Part shown: positions 21,615 through 30,669 of the stretch, in pieces
How the letters are laid out: each line of letters starts with the position of its first letter
Numbering within the stretch: the first letter of the stretch is position 1
Assembly (NCBI GenBank): GCA_014650415.1
Contig: BMUX01000033.1
Location: forward strand, 1 to 49,202
Origin: Streptomyces spiroverticillatus
GTDB lineage: Bacteria > Actinomycetota > Actinomycetes > Streptomycetales > Streptomycetaceae
Length of the DNA: 49,202 bases
Direction of reading: 5' to 3'
The notes under the pieces: model-generated
What the model saw: only the letters and a program-made list of their open reading frames with translations
The model's database searches: none
Told to the model about the DNA's origin: nothing
Position numbers and translations under genes: made by a program

Positions 21615-21666
21615 GGGGTGGGTTGTCTTCGGTGTCAGCACCCGATGCCAACCCCCTGGAGTGCTC

Positions 21667-22602
21667 GTGTCTCCTCGTGCAACCCGCCGCTCTTCCCGAC
21701 CCGTTGCGTCCGATGAGTCGTCGCCGTCGGTGGCCACCGGCTCCGCGCTCGGTCAGGCGCGCCGTCGGGTGTCCGCCGGGCGGTTGGCCGTCTGGGCGGC
21801 GCTGGCCGCAGGCCCGGCCGCTCTCGTGCTGGCCATTGCGCCGGCCCCGCGGACGGTGGCCGCTGCCTCTGTCCCGAAGGTGGCCACCCCGGTGGCCACA
21901 CCGCTGGCCGCCGATCCGGCCGGGCACGCGGAGCTGTTCCTGTCCTCGTGGCTGGCCAGCAGCGAGGGGCAGACGAGCGAGCCGGCCCGCCGGGTGCAGG
22001 CGTTGGCCCCCGGGGTCGGGCTGCCGAAGGCGGCGGCTCCGGCGGCGCTGGTGTCCGCGCTGAGCACGGTGGCCACCGCCCCAACCCGGTGGGCGGTCAC
22101 CGTCGCGGCCACCGACCCCAAGAGTGCCGTCCACTACTTCCAGGTGCCGCTCGCGGCGGCGGCCGGTGGCCGCCTGGTGGTGGTGGCCGGGCCCGCCGAG
22201 GTGGCCGCACCCCCGGCCGCAAACGCGCCTGCGTCTTCCTTCACGGTCACTGTGCCCTCCGGGCGGCCGCTCGCCGCGACCGTCACGGAGTTCTTCACCG
22301 CCTATCTCGGGGGCGGGCAGATCGCCCGGTACGCCGTGCCCGACGTCCAGCTGACCGCGCCGGTCTCTGCCGCCCGCAAGGCCGAGGTCACCCAGATCAG
22401 CGCCGAGAGCCAGGAGGCAGCCGGGGAGGAGGTGCCCGCGGACGGCACCCGGGTGCGGGTGCGGGTGAGGGTGCGCGCACAGCAGGACGAGCGGCAGGTG
22501 TGGCCGCTGGAGTACGGGCTGACCCTGGCCGCGCGGGCGGACCGGTGGGAGATCGCCGCGCTCACCGCCGCGCAGAACATCCCGGCGGGCGGTGTCCGGT
22601 GA
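21667..22602 (+). CDS. TcpC/VirB8-like conjugal transfer protein, 311 aa
   Basis: First gene of the transfer operon. GTG 21667 follows GGAG by 5 nt; GTG 21661 is an alternative. A basic N terminus (about 1-40) leads to one membrane anchor, AVWAALAAGPAALVLAIAP (about 46-65), and an outer part with two NTF2-like halves, as in TcpC (LFLSSWLASSEGQ ... AVTVAATD; then FFTAYLGGGQIARYAVPDV ... WPLEYGLTLAARADRWEIAAL). TcpC/VirB8 forms a scaffold of the transfer channel at the membrane. The second gene starts within its stop codon (GTGA). Confidence 0.75.
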   Translation: MSPRATRRSSRPVASDESSPSVATGSALGQARRRVSAGRLAVWAALAAGPAALVLAIAPAPRTVAAASVPKVATPVATPLAADPAGHAELFLSSWLASSEGQTSEPARRVQALAPGVGLPKAAAPAALVSALSTVATAPTRWAVTVAATDPKSAVHYFQVPLAAAAGGRLVVVAGPAEVAAPPAANAPASSFTVTVPSGRPLAATVTEFFTAYLGGGQIARYAVPDVQLTAPVSAARKAEVTQISAESQEAAGEEVPADGTRVRVRVRVRAQQDERQVWPLEYGLTLAARADRWEIAALTAAQNIPAGGVR

Positions 22603-22876
22603 AGGAACTCGTGCTCGCGGGTGCAGCGGACGCGTTGGGGGATTCGCTCATCGCGACGGTGGCCGACTGGGGCGACAAGGGTCTGAAGGCGGCCCTGATC
22701 ATCATCGTGCTGATCACCGTGGCGCGCCGGGTCTCCCTGAAAGCGGGCATCGGGGCCCTGCTGGCGATGGTGATCGCGCTGTCGATCTATGACTCGCGCA
22801 ATGCGCTGTCGGACAAGGTGCAGGACGAGGTCAACAACCCCGGCAACGTCGCCGTCCAACCTGAGAAGCCGGGCCA

Positions 22877-22880
<4 letters not shown>
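22599..22880 (+). CDS. TcpD-like small membrane protein, 93 aa
   Basis: GTG 22599 overlaps the TcpC-like stop. Two hydrophobic stretches (LKAALIIIVLITVARRV and AGIGALLAMVIALSIYD, about residues 28-65) and a polar C terminus. Its position between TcpC- and TcpE-like genes fits TcpD/VirB3- or VirB2-type channel components; the sequence itself is too short to decide. Coupled by GTGA to the next gene. Confidence 0.55.
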
Positions 22881-23505
<625 letters not shown>

Positions 23506-23509
<4 letters not shown>

Positions 23510-26184
23510 GGGTCCCGATCCGGCACATCAACGGTCATCTGGTGTGGTCCGTGCAGGGCACCGTGTGGGCCCTGTGGCGCATCAGCCCCGAGGGAGGCCG
23601 CTACCAGAGCGCGCAGGTCCGCGAGGAGACCCTGGCCAAGGTGACCGCGCTGGTGCGCTCCCTGGCTGGTGCGCCCCGCATCTTCGGGCTGTGTGCGCAG
23701 ACCGACCCCGGCGAGGTCGCCTTCCAGATGATCGACGGTGTCCCCCTGCCGCCTGGGCCGGACGGTGAGCAGCACCCGTGGGCCGAGACCACGGAGGCGG
23801 CGCTGGATCTGCTGGACGGGCAGGAGATGCACACCCGCACTCTGTGGCTGGCCGTCCCGCTCGCTTCCTCGTCGCGGCAGGAGGCGGGGGCAGCTGTCGC
23901 GTCGATGTGGGCGCAGCTGTCGGCTGAACTGGGCATGCAGGCGGCGCCGGTGCGGCGCAGTGAGGTGAGCGCGTGTCACCGGCAGGCGGCCCGGATCTCT
24001 GCCGCGATCGGCTCCGCGCTGGAGCTGCGTGCGGCGACGCCGGCGGAGATCGTGTGGATGGTGCAGCACTCCCTGTGCCGGGGGCTGGCGGAGCCGTTGC
24101 TCGCGGAGGCCGCCACCAGCGGCCTGTACGGCGGGCGGGTACATGGCGGGGTGCTGCGTTCGCCCTCGTACGCCGACCTGGGCCAGGTGCGGCTCGCTGA
24201 AGGCGGCCACTCCGACTCCCACGACAGCAACGACACGGGTGACGAGCATGCCCTTGAGGATGCGGATTTCGCATCAGCAAGGCGTGGCTGGGGTGCTCTG
24301 ATGCGTCCGCGTCGTCAGCGGGGTTCGGGTGGTTCGCCGCTGGCGCGGCGGTGGCTGGAGGTAGAGACCGAGCACGGCACCGGTTACCAGGCCCACCTTG
24401 TGCTCTCCGAATTGCCTCCGGCGGTCTCCGGGGACACCGCCGATCTGTTCGCTCAGTTGGAGTCGTTGCCGTTTCCGGTGGACTTCACCGTCGACATGGA
24501 AGTCCTGACCGCCGCCCAGGCGCGGAAGAAGATCCAGGCGAAGAAGAAGGACTTGGTCGAGCAGGCCGACCAGTACGGGGCGCAGCCCACCGGGATGCCC
24601 TCGTCGGTGCCGGAGGCCGCCGGGGACCTGGGTGAGATGGATGCGCGGATGTCGCGGACGTCGGTGGAGGTCGAGGTCCAGTCGGTGACCGTGCTCACCG
24701 TGTGGGGGCCCACTGCAGCCGTCTGTGACGCGCGGGCCCGCGCGCTGGGCGCGGTGCTCTCGCAGGGCGACTACCGGGCGGTGCGTCCCACTGGCCGCCA
24801 GGAACAGCTCTTCGCACTCGGCCTGCCCGGTACTACCCGCCCTGCTGTGCTGCGGGAGTTCGTGCAGTACCAGCTGTCGGAGGACTGGGCTCTGATGGGT
24901 GCCGCACGCAGTGGAGAGGGTGGTGATCCGACCGGTGTCCTGATCGGGTTCGACCAGGACTGCGGCACCACCCGCCCCGTCCTGATCGATCCGGCCGACG
25001 CCCCCGCCCAGAACGCTTCCGCGTCCCTGGGTGTGGTCGGGGACTTGGGGTCGGGGAAGTCGGTGCTGCTGAAGTTGCTGAAGTCGGCCATCGTGGACAG
25101 GGGCGGGCGGGCGATCGTCATCGACCGCACCCCGGTGCGTGAGTGGGCCGCCTACGCCCAGGGCGCCGCTCCCGGGCGGCATCAGATCGTCGATGCGGCC
25201 ACCGCCCAGGTCTCCATCGACCCGTTGCGGATCTTCGGCGGAGCCGTCGGCGCGCACTACGCCCTGTCCTACCTGACGCTCCAGTTGGGGATCGGGGCGA
25301 TGTCGACGTCCGGGTCCGTGCTGCACCGGGCCGTCGAGGAAGCCGCCGCCTCGGACCATCCGTCGATGGCCGGGGTGCTCACCGCCCTGGATGAGATGGC
25401 GGCCGCCGATGCGGGGGCGGCGACGCGGCGGGATGCGGCGGTCACGCTGTCGGACCTGCTGCGGATCGTGGCCCGCAACCCTCTTGCCGCGATGGTCTTC
25501 GACGAAAGCCTGACGCCGCTCACCCTGGACCACACCCTCGGCTCCGACCTCGTCGTCGTCACCACCGCGGGCTTGACGCTGCCGCCGAAGGAGGCGTTCG
25601 CGCAGCCCGAAGTCCTGCGCCAGCAGCCGCTGGAAGCACTGATCGGCAGGGCGGTCCTGTACCTGATCGCGGCCATCGCGCGGCAGGCCGCGTTCTCGGA
25701 CACGTCGCAGTTCTGCGGGGTGTGGGTGGACGAGTGCTACTGGCTCACCTCCTCCGCCGAGGGCACCGCCCTGGTCCACGAAATCCTCCACGACGGCCGC
25801 AAACACCTCGCCGGCCTGTTCATGGGCGGCCACGACGCCGAGGAACTCGGCCCCGACCGAGGTCTCCTCGCCTACCGGGTTCTGGCCCGCACGACCAACC
25901 GGGAACGCGCCGCGCGCGGGCTGGAGTTCCTCGGCCTGGACCCCAAGGACGAGTCCCTGCTGCGCACCGTGACCACCGACCTCTCCCCGGTCGGCCAGAA
26001 GGGGCGGGAGGGCGAGATGCTGCTGTGCGCGCCCCGCCAGAACACCTGCCGCCTCAAGGTCGCCATCCCGGCACTCGCCCGGATCCGCCAGCGGATCTCC
26101 ACCACGCCCACCACCCGGCCTGCTCACGGCTCCCGCGCCGCCCGGCCTTCCCTGACGAAGGCCGTCGTGGGGGTGGGCGCATGA
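23506..26184 (+). CDS. TcpF/VirB4-like transfer ATPase, 892 aa
   Basis: ATG 23506 overlaps the preceding stop. The N-terminal 450 residues are the less conserved VirB4 N domain. The ATPase domain has Walker A GDLGSGKS (about 513-520) and Walker B GVWVDECYW (about 737-745), plus the VirB4-like tail with EILHDGRKHLAGLFMGGHD and AYRVLARTTNRERAARGL. These proteins drive channel assembly and substrate export. Length and operon position match Tcp/YddE-type proteins. The Gly-Ser-His-Asp-rich insertion near 235-265 is not typical and may be a species-specific loop. Confidence 0.88.
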
Positions 26185-28868
26185 AGATCCGCATGCCGTT
26201 CGACCGGTACAGCGTCCGCAACACCGCCTGGGTGTGCCTGCTGGTCTTCGTGTTCGTCGTGGTCGACACCCAGGTCGCGGCCGCCGCCGACGCCAACGGA
26301 GCCGGGGCGTCCGGCGGGCTGCTGGGGCCGCTGAACCTGACCACCTCCGAAGGTGCCCCGCTGGACAACTACACGCTGGGCTCCGACCCGGGAATCATCC
26401 TGAACTTCGGTGACAACGCCCGCTCCTTCCTGCTGGGCGGGGTGTTCGCCGCGGTGCGCATGGTGTGCGGGATGGCCGGCTGGCTGACCGAATTCGTCTT
26501 CACCTTCCCCCTGCTCAACCTGCTGCTCGGGCCGGCGCAGGAGCTGTCCGACACCTACAACCACCTCGTCGTCGACACCCTCGGCCTCAAAGGCCTGCTC
26601 CTGGGCTGGGCGTTCGTCTTCGGGCTGATCCTGTTCATGCGCGGCAAGGCCGCCCGGGGGCTGGGCGAGATCATGCTCACCCTCCTGATCGCCGCGCTCG
26701 CCGCCTCCGCCCTGATCCGCCCGGACTACCTGCTGGGCAAGGACGGGCCGATGAACCAGGTCCACCAGGCCGCCGCCGAAGTCGCCGCGACAACGGTGAA
26801 CGTCTACGACTTCAACACCCACGGCGACAAACCGTGCGCCGGACTGCCCGCCGCCGCTGCCCTGGCGTGCGACCAGCGCGAGTCCGCGAAGACCCCGGCC
26901 GGGGGCGCACCGCAGGCCAAGGACATCGCCAAGCCCATTCAGGACGTGCTGACCAATGCCCTGGTGGTGAAGCCGTTCATGCTGCTCCAGTACGGAAGGC
27001 TGCTGGACCCGCAGAAGGACGCCGCCGCGTACGCGGTGCACCTGCGGTGGGTGACGGGAAAGTACAAGCCGTCCTACTTCCGGGACAGTGACAAGGCCAA
27101 AGCGGCCCTCAAGCCATGCGAAAAGCTGCTCGACGCGGGGAAGGACCGTTGTAAGCAGGGAGTCCTAGAACAGCTGGCCAAAGAGGAGGGCACTGAACTC
27201 TCTCCTTCGGATGTCCCCGGGTACGAGGCAGACGACGCACCCGTCACACCGGAAAAGGTCCTGGGCTACATCTCGCCCGAGGCCCGGGAGTTCCAGCAGT
27301 TCGCCAAGGACCTGGAGAAGACCGGCCCCACGGGGAAGGCGGCTGCGGAGTACGCGCGCAGTTCCTCGTGGGAGCGGGTCGGCGCCGCGCTGCTGATGCT
27401 GATCGCCGCCGTGTTGATCGGGGCGCTGATCGGGGCGATGGCCCTGGTCATGCTCGGCACCCAAGGTGCCGAGCTCGGCGCGGCCGCCACCGGCGGAGTC
27501 GCGTTCGTGTGGGGGATGCTGCCCGGCCCGAGCCGGGTCACGGTGTGGAAGTGGGTCATGGTGTTCATGGCCTCCACCCTGCTGATGTTCGCCGTCGCCG
27601 CGTTTTTGCCCGCGTTCGGGATCGCGGTGGATGTCATGCTCACCGAGGGCGACGCCCTGCTGCTGGAACGCCTGCTGCTCCTGGACGTTCTTGCCCTGCT
27701 GGGGCTGGCCTTCCACCGCAGGCTGCTCGCCTCCGCAAGTGGTTTCGCGGACCGGCTGGCCACGCGGATGCGGTTCGCGAAGGTCGGCGGCACCCACCTG
27801 CCCGGCGACTCCTCGGAAATCGGTGCGGCCCTGGCCACCTACGCCAGCAACAGTGGCGGTGGATCGGGTGGTCTGCTCCCGATGGGCGGCGGGTTCCGGG
27901 CCGGACTGCTCGGTACCCGGCAGAAGCTGATGGGCCGTCTGGCCGCGATGAGCGACGGCACCGGCATGCCCATCAACTCCGGCCGCGTCCTGGCCGACGC
28001 GGGCGCCGAAGCCCGGCGCGGTCTTGCCCCCGCGATGCTCGCCGCGACCGGCGCCGCCATCGCCGGACGGGCCGCCCACGGGCTACTGATCGGGCAGCGC
28101 CCGGATGACGAGAAGCTCGCCACGTGGCAGAAGCCCACCGGCCCCGAAGGCGGCGAAGGGCCAGAGGGGCCCCACGGTCCACACGGCACTGGTCCACACG
28201 GCACGGGACCTCACGGCCCAGGCCCGCACGGTGGCGGTGCGCCGCTGCGAGTGGACAAGCAGACCGGTGAAGTCCTGCACGACCCGTCCGCCGACCGGCC
28301 GTTGGTCGGAGTGCGCGCGCACAACCGGCTCGTCCGCTTCCGCGGCTACCGCATCGCCCGCCGGGCGGGGATCGTCGGCTACCAGGCCACCTACGGGCTG
28401 CCCGCCACCCTCAACCGCGCCCACCAGAAACGGTCGGAGCTGTCGGAGGACGTCCGCCAGCAACTGCGGGTCACCGGCAACCAGCTGCGCGAGGACGGAC
28501 GGCAGTGGGAGCCCGTCGGACAGGTCATCAACGCCTCCGCCACCGCGACCCGACAGGCCGCCCGCGACGCGGCCATGACCGGAGTCCTCCTCACCGGGCG
28601 CACCCCCACCCGGGACCACGAAGGGACGGTGCGCACCCCGCACTCCCGGCCCGCGCAGGGCACCGGGCGCGCACGCCAGCAGGTCATGGACGCGCTCATC
28701 AACGCCCAGCGCTCCACCTGGGAATCCCAGCCCCCGTGGAGTGAGCCGGACACCAGTGCCGACCAGAAGCGGGTCAAGGACGCGCTCCTGAACGCCCGGA
28801 AGGCGGCTGCGGTGACGGATCCGCCGTGGTGGCACGACGACGCCACCCCCGGCGGTGAGCACTCGTGA
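26181..28868 (+). CDS. VirB6/TcpH-like polytopic membrane protein, 895 aa
   Basis: ATG 26181 overlaps the VirB4 stop. An N-terminal signal-anchor (WVCLLVFVFVVVDTQVAAAA) is followed by a first set of membrane spans (about 95-190), a long soluble loop with several Cys (about 215-390), and a second set (LLMLIAAVLIGALIGAMALVM; VMVFMASTLLMFAVAAFLPA; LLLLDVLALLGLAF, about 395-520). The C-terminal 350 residues are cytoplasmic, with a Gly/Pro/His repeat region (GPHGTGPHG units, about 665-690) and basic helices. This is the layout of VirB6-type channel proteins of Gram-positive plasmids. Confidence 0.75.
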   Translation: MKIRMPFDRYSVRNTAWVCLLVFVFVVVDTQVAAAADANGAGASGGLLGPLNLTTSEGAPLDNYTLGSDPGIILNFGDNARSFLLGGVFAAVRMVCGMAGWLTEFVFTFPLLNLLLGPAQELSDTYNHLVVDTLGLKGLLLGWAFVFGLILFMRGKAARGLGEIMLTLLIAALAASALIRPDYLLGKDGPMNQVHQAAAEVAATTVNVYDFNTHGDKPCAGLPAAAALACDQRESAKTPAGGAPQAKDIAKPIQDVLTNALVVKPFMLLQYGRLLDPQKDAAAYAVHLRWVTGKYKPSYFRDSDKAKAALKPCEKLLDAGKDRCKQGVLEQLAKEEGTELSPSDVPGYEADDAPVTPEKVLGYISPEAREFQQFAKDLEKTGPTGKAAAEYARSSSWERVGAALLMLIAAVLIGALIGAMALVMLGTQGAELGAAATGGVAFVWGMLPGPSRVTVWKWVMVFMASTLLMFAVAAFLPAFGIAVDVMLTEGDALLLERLLLLDVLALLGLAFHRRLLASASGFADRLATRMRFAKVGGTHLPGDSSEIGAALATYASNSGGGSGGLLPMGGGFRAGLLGTRQKLMGRLAAMSDGTGMPINSGRVLADAGAEARRGLAPAMLAATGAAIAGRAAHGLLIGQRPDDEKLATWQKPTGPEGGEGPEGPHGPHGTGPHGTGPHGPGPHGGGAPLRVDKQTGEVLHDPSADRPLVGVRAHNRLVRFRGYRIARRAGIVGYQATYGLPATLNRAHQKRSELSEDVRQQLRVTGNQLREDGRQWEPVGQVINASATATRQAARDAAMTGVLLTGRTPTRDHEGTVRTPHSRPAQGTGRARQQVMDALINAQRSTWESQPPWSEPDTSADQKRVKDALLNARKAAAVTDPPWWHDDATPGGEHS

Positions 28869-30037
28869 AGGTGAAACGGAAACTGGGGTACCTTGCGGTG
28901 CTGCTGGTGGTGGGGGCGGTGTGCTGCGCGGCACCGCTGTCGGGGACAATGTCCGCGCTGTCTGCGCTTGCTGCGCAGGCCGCCGCGAGTGAGGCGGACG
29001 GTGTCGTGGATGACGGCACCGGCGGCGGCGAAGGCTCCGCTGCCGACATCCCCACCCGGATGCTGGCCGCGTACAAGAACGCGGTCAGCCGGATCGGAAG
29101 CCAGGTCCCCGCATGCAAAGGAATGCGGTGGCCGATCCTCGCCGGGATCGCCCGCATCGAGTCCCACCACGCCCAGGGCAAGAAGATCGCCGCGAACGGT
29201 GACGTCAGTCCCCGCATTCTGGGGCCGTTGCTGGACGGGTCCGGGGTGGGCGAGAACACCACCCGGTTCAAGGACACCGACAACGGGAAGTGGGACGGCA
29301 CCGCCAGCGGTGAACGGGCGGTGGGGCCCTTTCAGTTCATGCCCGGCACCTGGAACGGCTCCGGCCGTGACGCCAACGGCGACGGGCAGAACAACCCGCA
29401 CAACGCCGACGACGCCGCCCTGGGAGCGGCCGTCTACCTGTGCGGCAACGGCCGCAACCTTGGTTCCCGGGACCAGCTGAAGAAGGCGCTGTTCCAGTAC
29501 AACAACAGCCAGACGTACGTCCGGGACGTGCTGGGCTGGATCGACACCTACACCGAAGCCGCACGCTCCTCCGGCGGCACGGTGAACGTATCGGCGACCG
29601 GGCGGGCGAAGAAGGTCATCGACGCGGCGCTCGCCCAGCGCGGCACCCCCTACTCCTGGGGCGGCGGCAACGCCAAGGGGCCCAGCACCGGCACCTGCTG
29701 CTCCCCCAGCGGCAAGTCCGGCACCACGATCCGTGGATTCGACTGCTCGGGACTGACCACATTTGCGTTCGCCCAGGTCGGAATCCGGCTGCCCCGCACG
29801 GCGTCCGCGCAGGCCGCAGCCGGCACCCGGATACCGGCCTCCGACGGGACGGAGGCACTGCGGCCGGGCGACCTCGTCTTCTACGGCTACATCCCCACCT
29901 CCAACGCGACCATCCACCACGTCGGGATCTACCTCGGCAACGGACAGATGATCAACGCCGCCCGCCCCGGCACCACCGTCCGCATCGACGCACTCTCCTC
30001 CATGCCCGACTACGCGGGAGGGGCACGACTCCTGTGA
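28865..30037 (+). CDS. VirB1-like secreted muramidase: SLT lytic transglycosylase plus NlpC/P60 endopeptidase, 390 aa
   Basis: GTG 28865 overlaps the previous stop. A signal peptide or anchor (KRKLGYLAVLLVVGAVCCAA) is followed by a lysozyme-like domain with Glu99 in LAGIARIESHH, GPFQFMPGTW and AVYLCGNG, and then an NlpC/P60 domain with Cys294 (FDCSGLTTFAF) and His352 (IHHVGIYLGNG). It opens peptidoglycan so that the transfer channel can be built, as TcpG/CwlT do. Between the domains is a linker ending VIDAALAQRGTPYSWGGG. It continues coupled (GTGA) to the next gene. Confidence 0.9.
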   Translation: MKVKRKLGYLAVLLVVGAVCCAAPLSGTMSALSALAAQAAASEADGVVDDGTGGGEGSAADIPTRMLAAYKNAVSRIGSQVPACKGMRWPILAGIARIESHHAQGKKIAANGDVSPRILGPLLDGSGVGENTTRFKDTDNGKWDGTASGERAVGPFQFMPGTWNGSGRDANGDGQNNPHNADDAALGAAVYLCGNGRNLGSRDQLKKALFQYNNSQTYVRDVLGWIDTYTEAARSSGGTVNVSATGRAKKVIDAALAQRGTPYSWGGGNAKGPSTGTCCSPSGKSGTTIRGFDCSGLTTFAFAQVGIRLPRTASAQAAAGTRIPASDGTEALRPGDLVFYGYIPTSNATIHHVGIYLGNGQMINAARPGTTVRIDALSSMPDYAGGARLL

Positions 30038-30669
30038 AACGCCGACCGTCTTCGCCACGAGCCCGCCGTACTCGCTCGCCGCTGGCCCTGCTGGCCGCCG
30101 GCCTCGCACTCGTGCTCCTCGGCGTGGCACTGCTCTACGAACCCGAACCATCCACCCCGGAGCAGCCACCCGTCACCAGGTCGGCAAGGACCGCTCCACA
30201 GCGCCCGCTCCACACCGCCGACCGGACGCTCGTACGTGCTCCCCAGCCGGAGCCCACGCGGTCCCTGGTCACGGGGCCGGGCGAGCTGCCCGCGCCGGGG
30301 GAAGGGCCGCGTGCGGACCCCGCGATCCAGCGGGTGCTGCGGGCCGCCGTCCCCGACGATCTGCCCGCGCCTGTGGCGCGGCAGGTCGAGGCGCTGGGCC
30401 GGGCGGTGCTGGTCGCCGACGTCACCGGCCGCGGCCGCCCTCTGTGGCCCGCGTACTTTCCGCCCGGCCAGCCGGTACGGGCCTTCACCCGGATGCGGGT
30501 GCAGGCCACCGCCGCACAAGCCGACGGCACCAACCGGGCGGTGGTCCACCTGGTGTGGGCCGGTGCCGACCCCGGGGGCACCTACCGCGACGGCCGCCCC
30601 CACACCCTCCGCTTCCAGCACACCAACAAGCCGACCCTCCAAGGAGTTCCGTGGACACCCGTTCCGTGA
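30034..30669 (+). CDS. Membrane-anchored transfer-operon protein, unknown family, 211 aa
   Basis: GTG 30034 overlaps the preceding stop. After a basic N terminus (KRRPSSPRARRTRSP) comes one membrane span (LALLAAGLALVLLGVALLY, residues about 16-34), a Pro/Thr/Arg-rich linker and a small outer domain with RVLRAAVPDDLPAPVARQV and VVHLVWAGADPGGTYRDGRP. Membership in the coupled operon implies a role in the channel or at the cell wall. I recognise no named family. Confidence 0.65.
   Translation: MKRRPSSPRARRTRSPLALLAAGLALVLLGVALLYEPEPSTPEQPPVTRSARTAPQRPLHTADRTLVRAPQPEPTRSLVTGPGELPAPGEGPRADPAIQRVLRAAVPDDLPAPVARQVEALGRAVLVADVTGRGRPLWPAYFPPGQPVRAFTRMRVQATAAQADGTNRAVVHLVWAGADPGGTYRDGRPHTLRFQHTNKPTLQGVPWTPVP

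Noticed and set aside
25722..26180. N-terminal extension of the VirB6-like frame
   Set aside because: It is out of frame over the ATPase gene and has Pro/Arg/Gly composition; ATG 26181 is followed by a proper signal-anchor.
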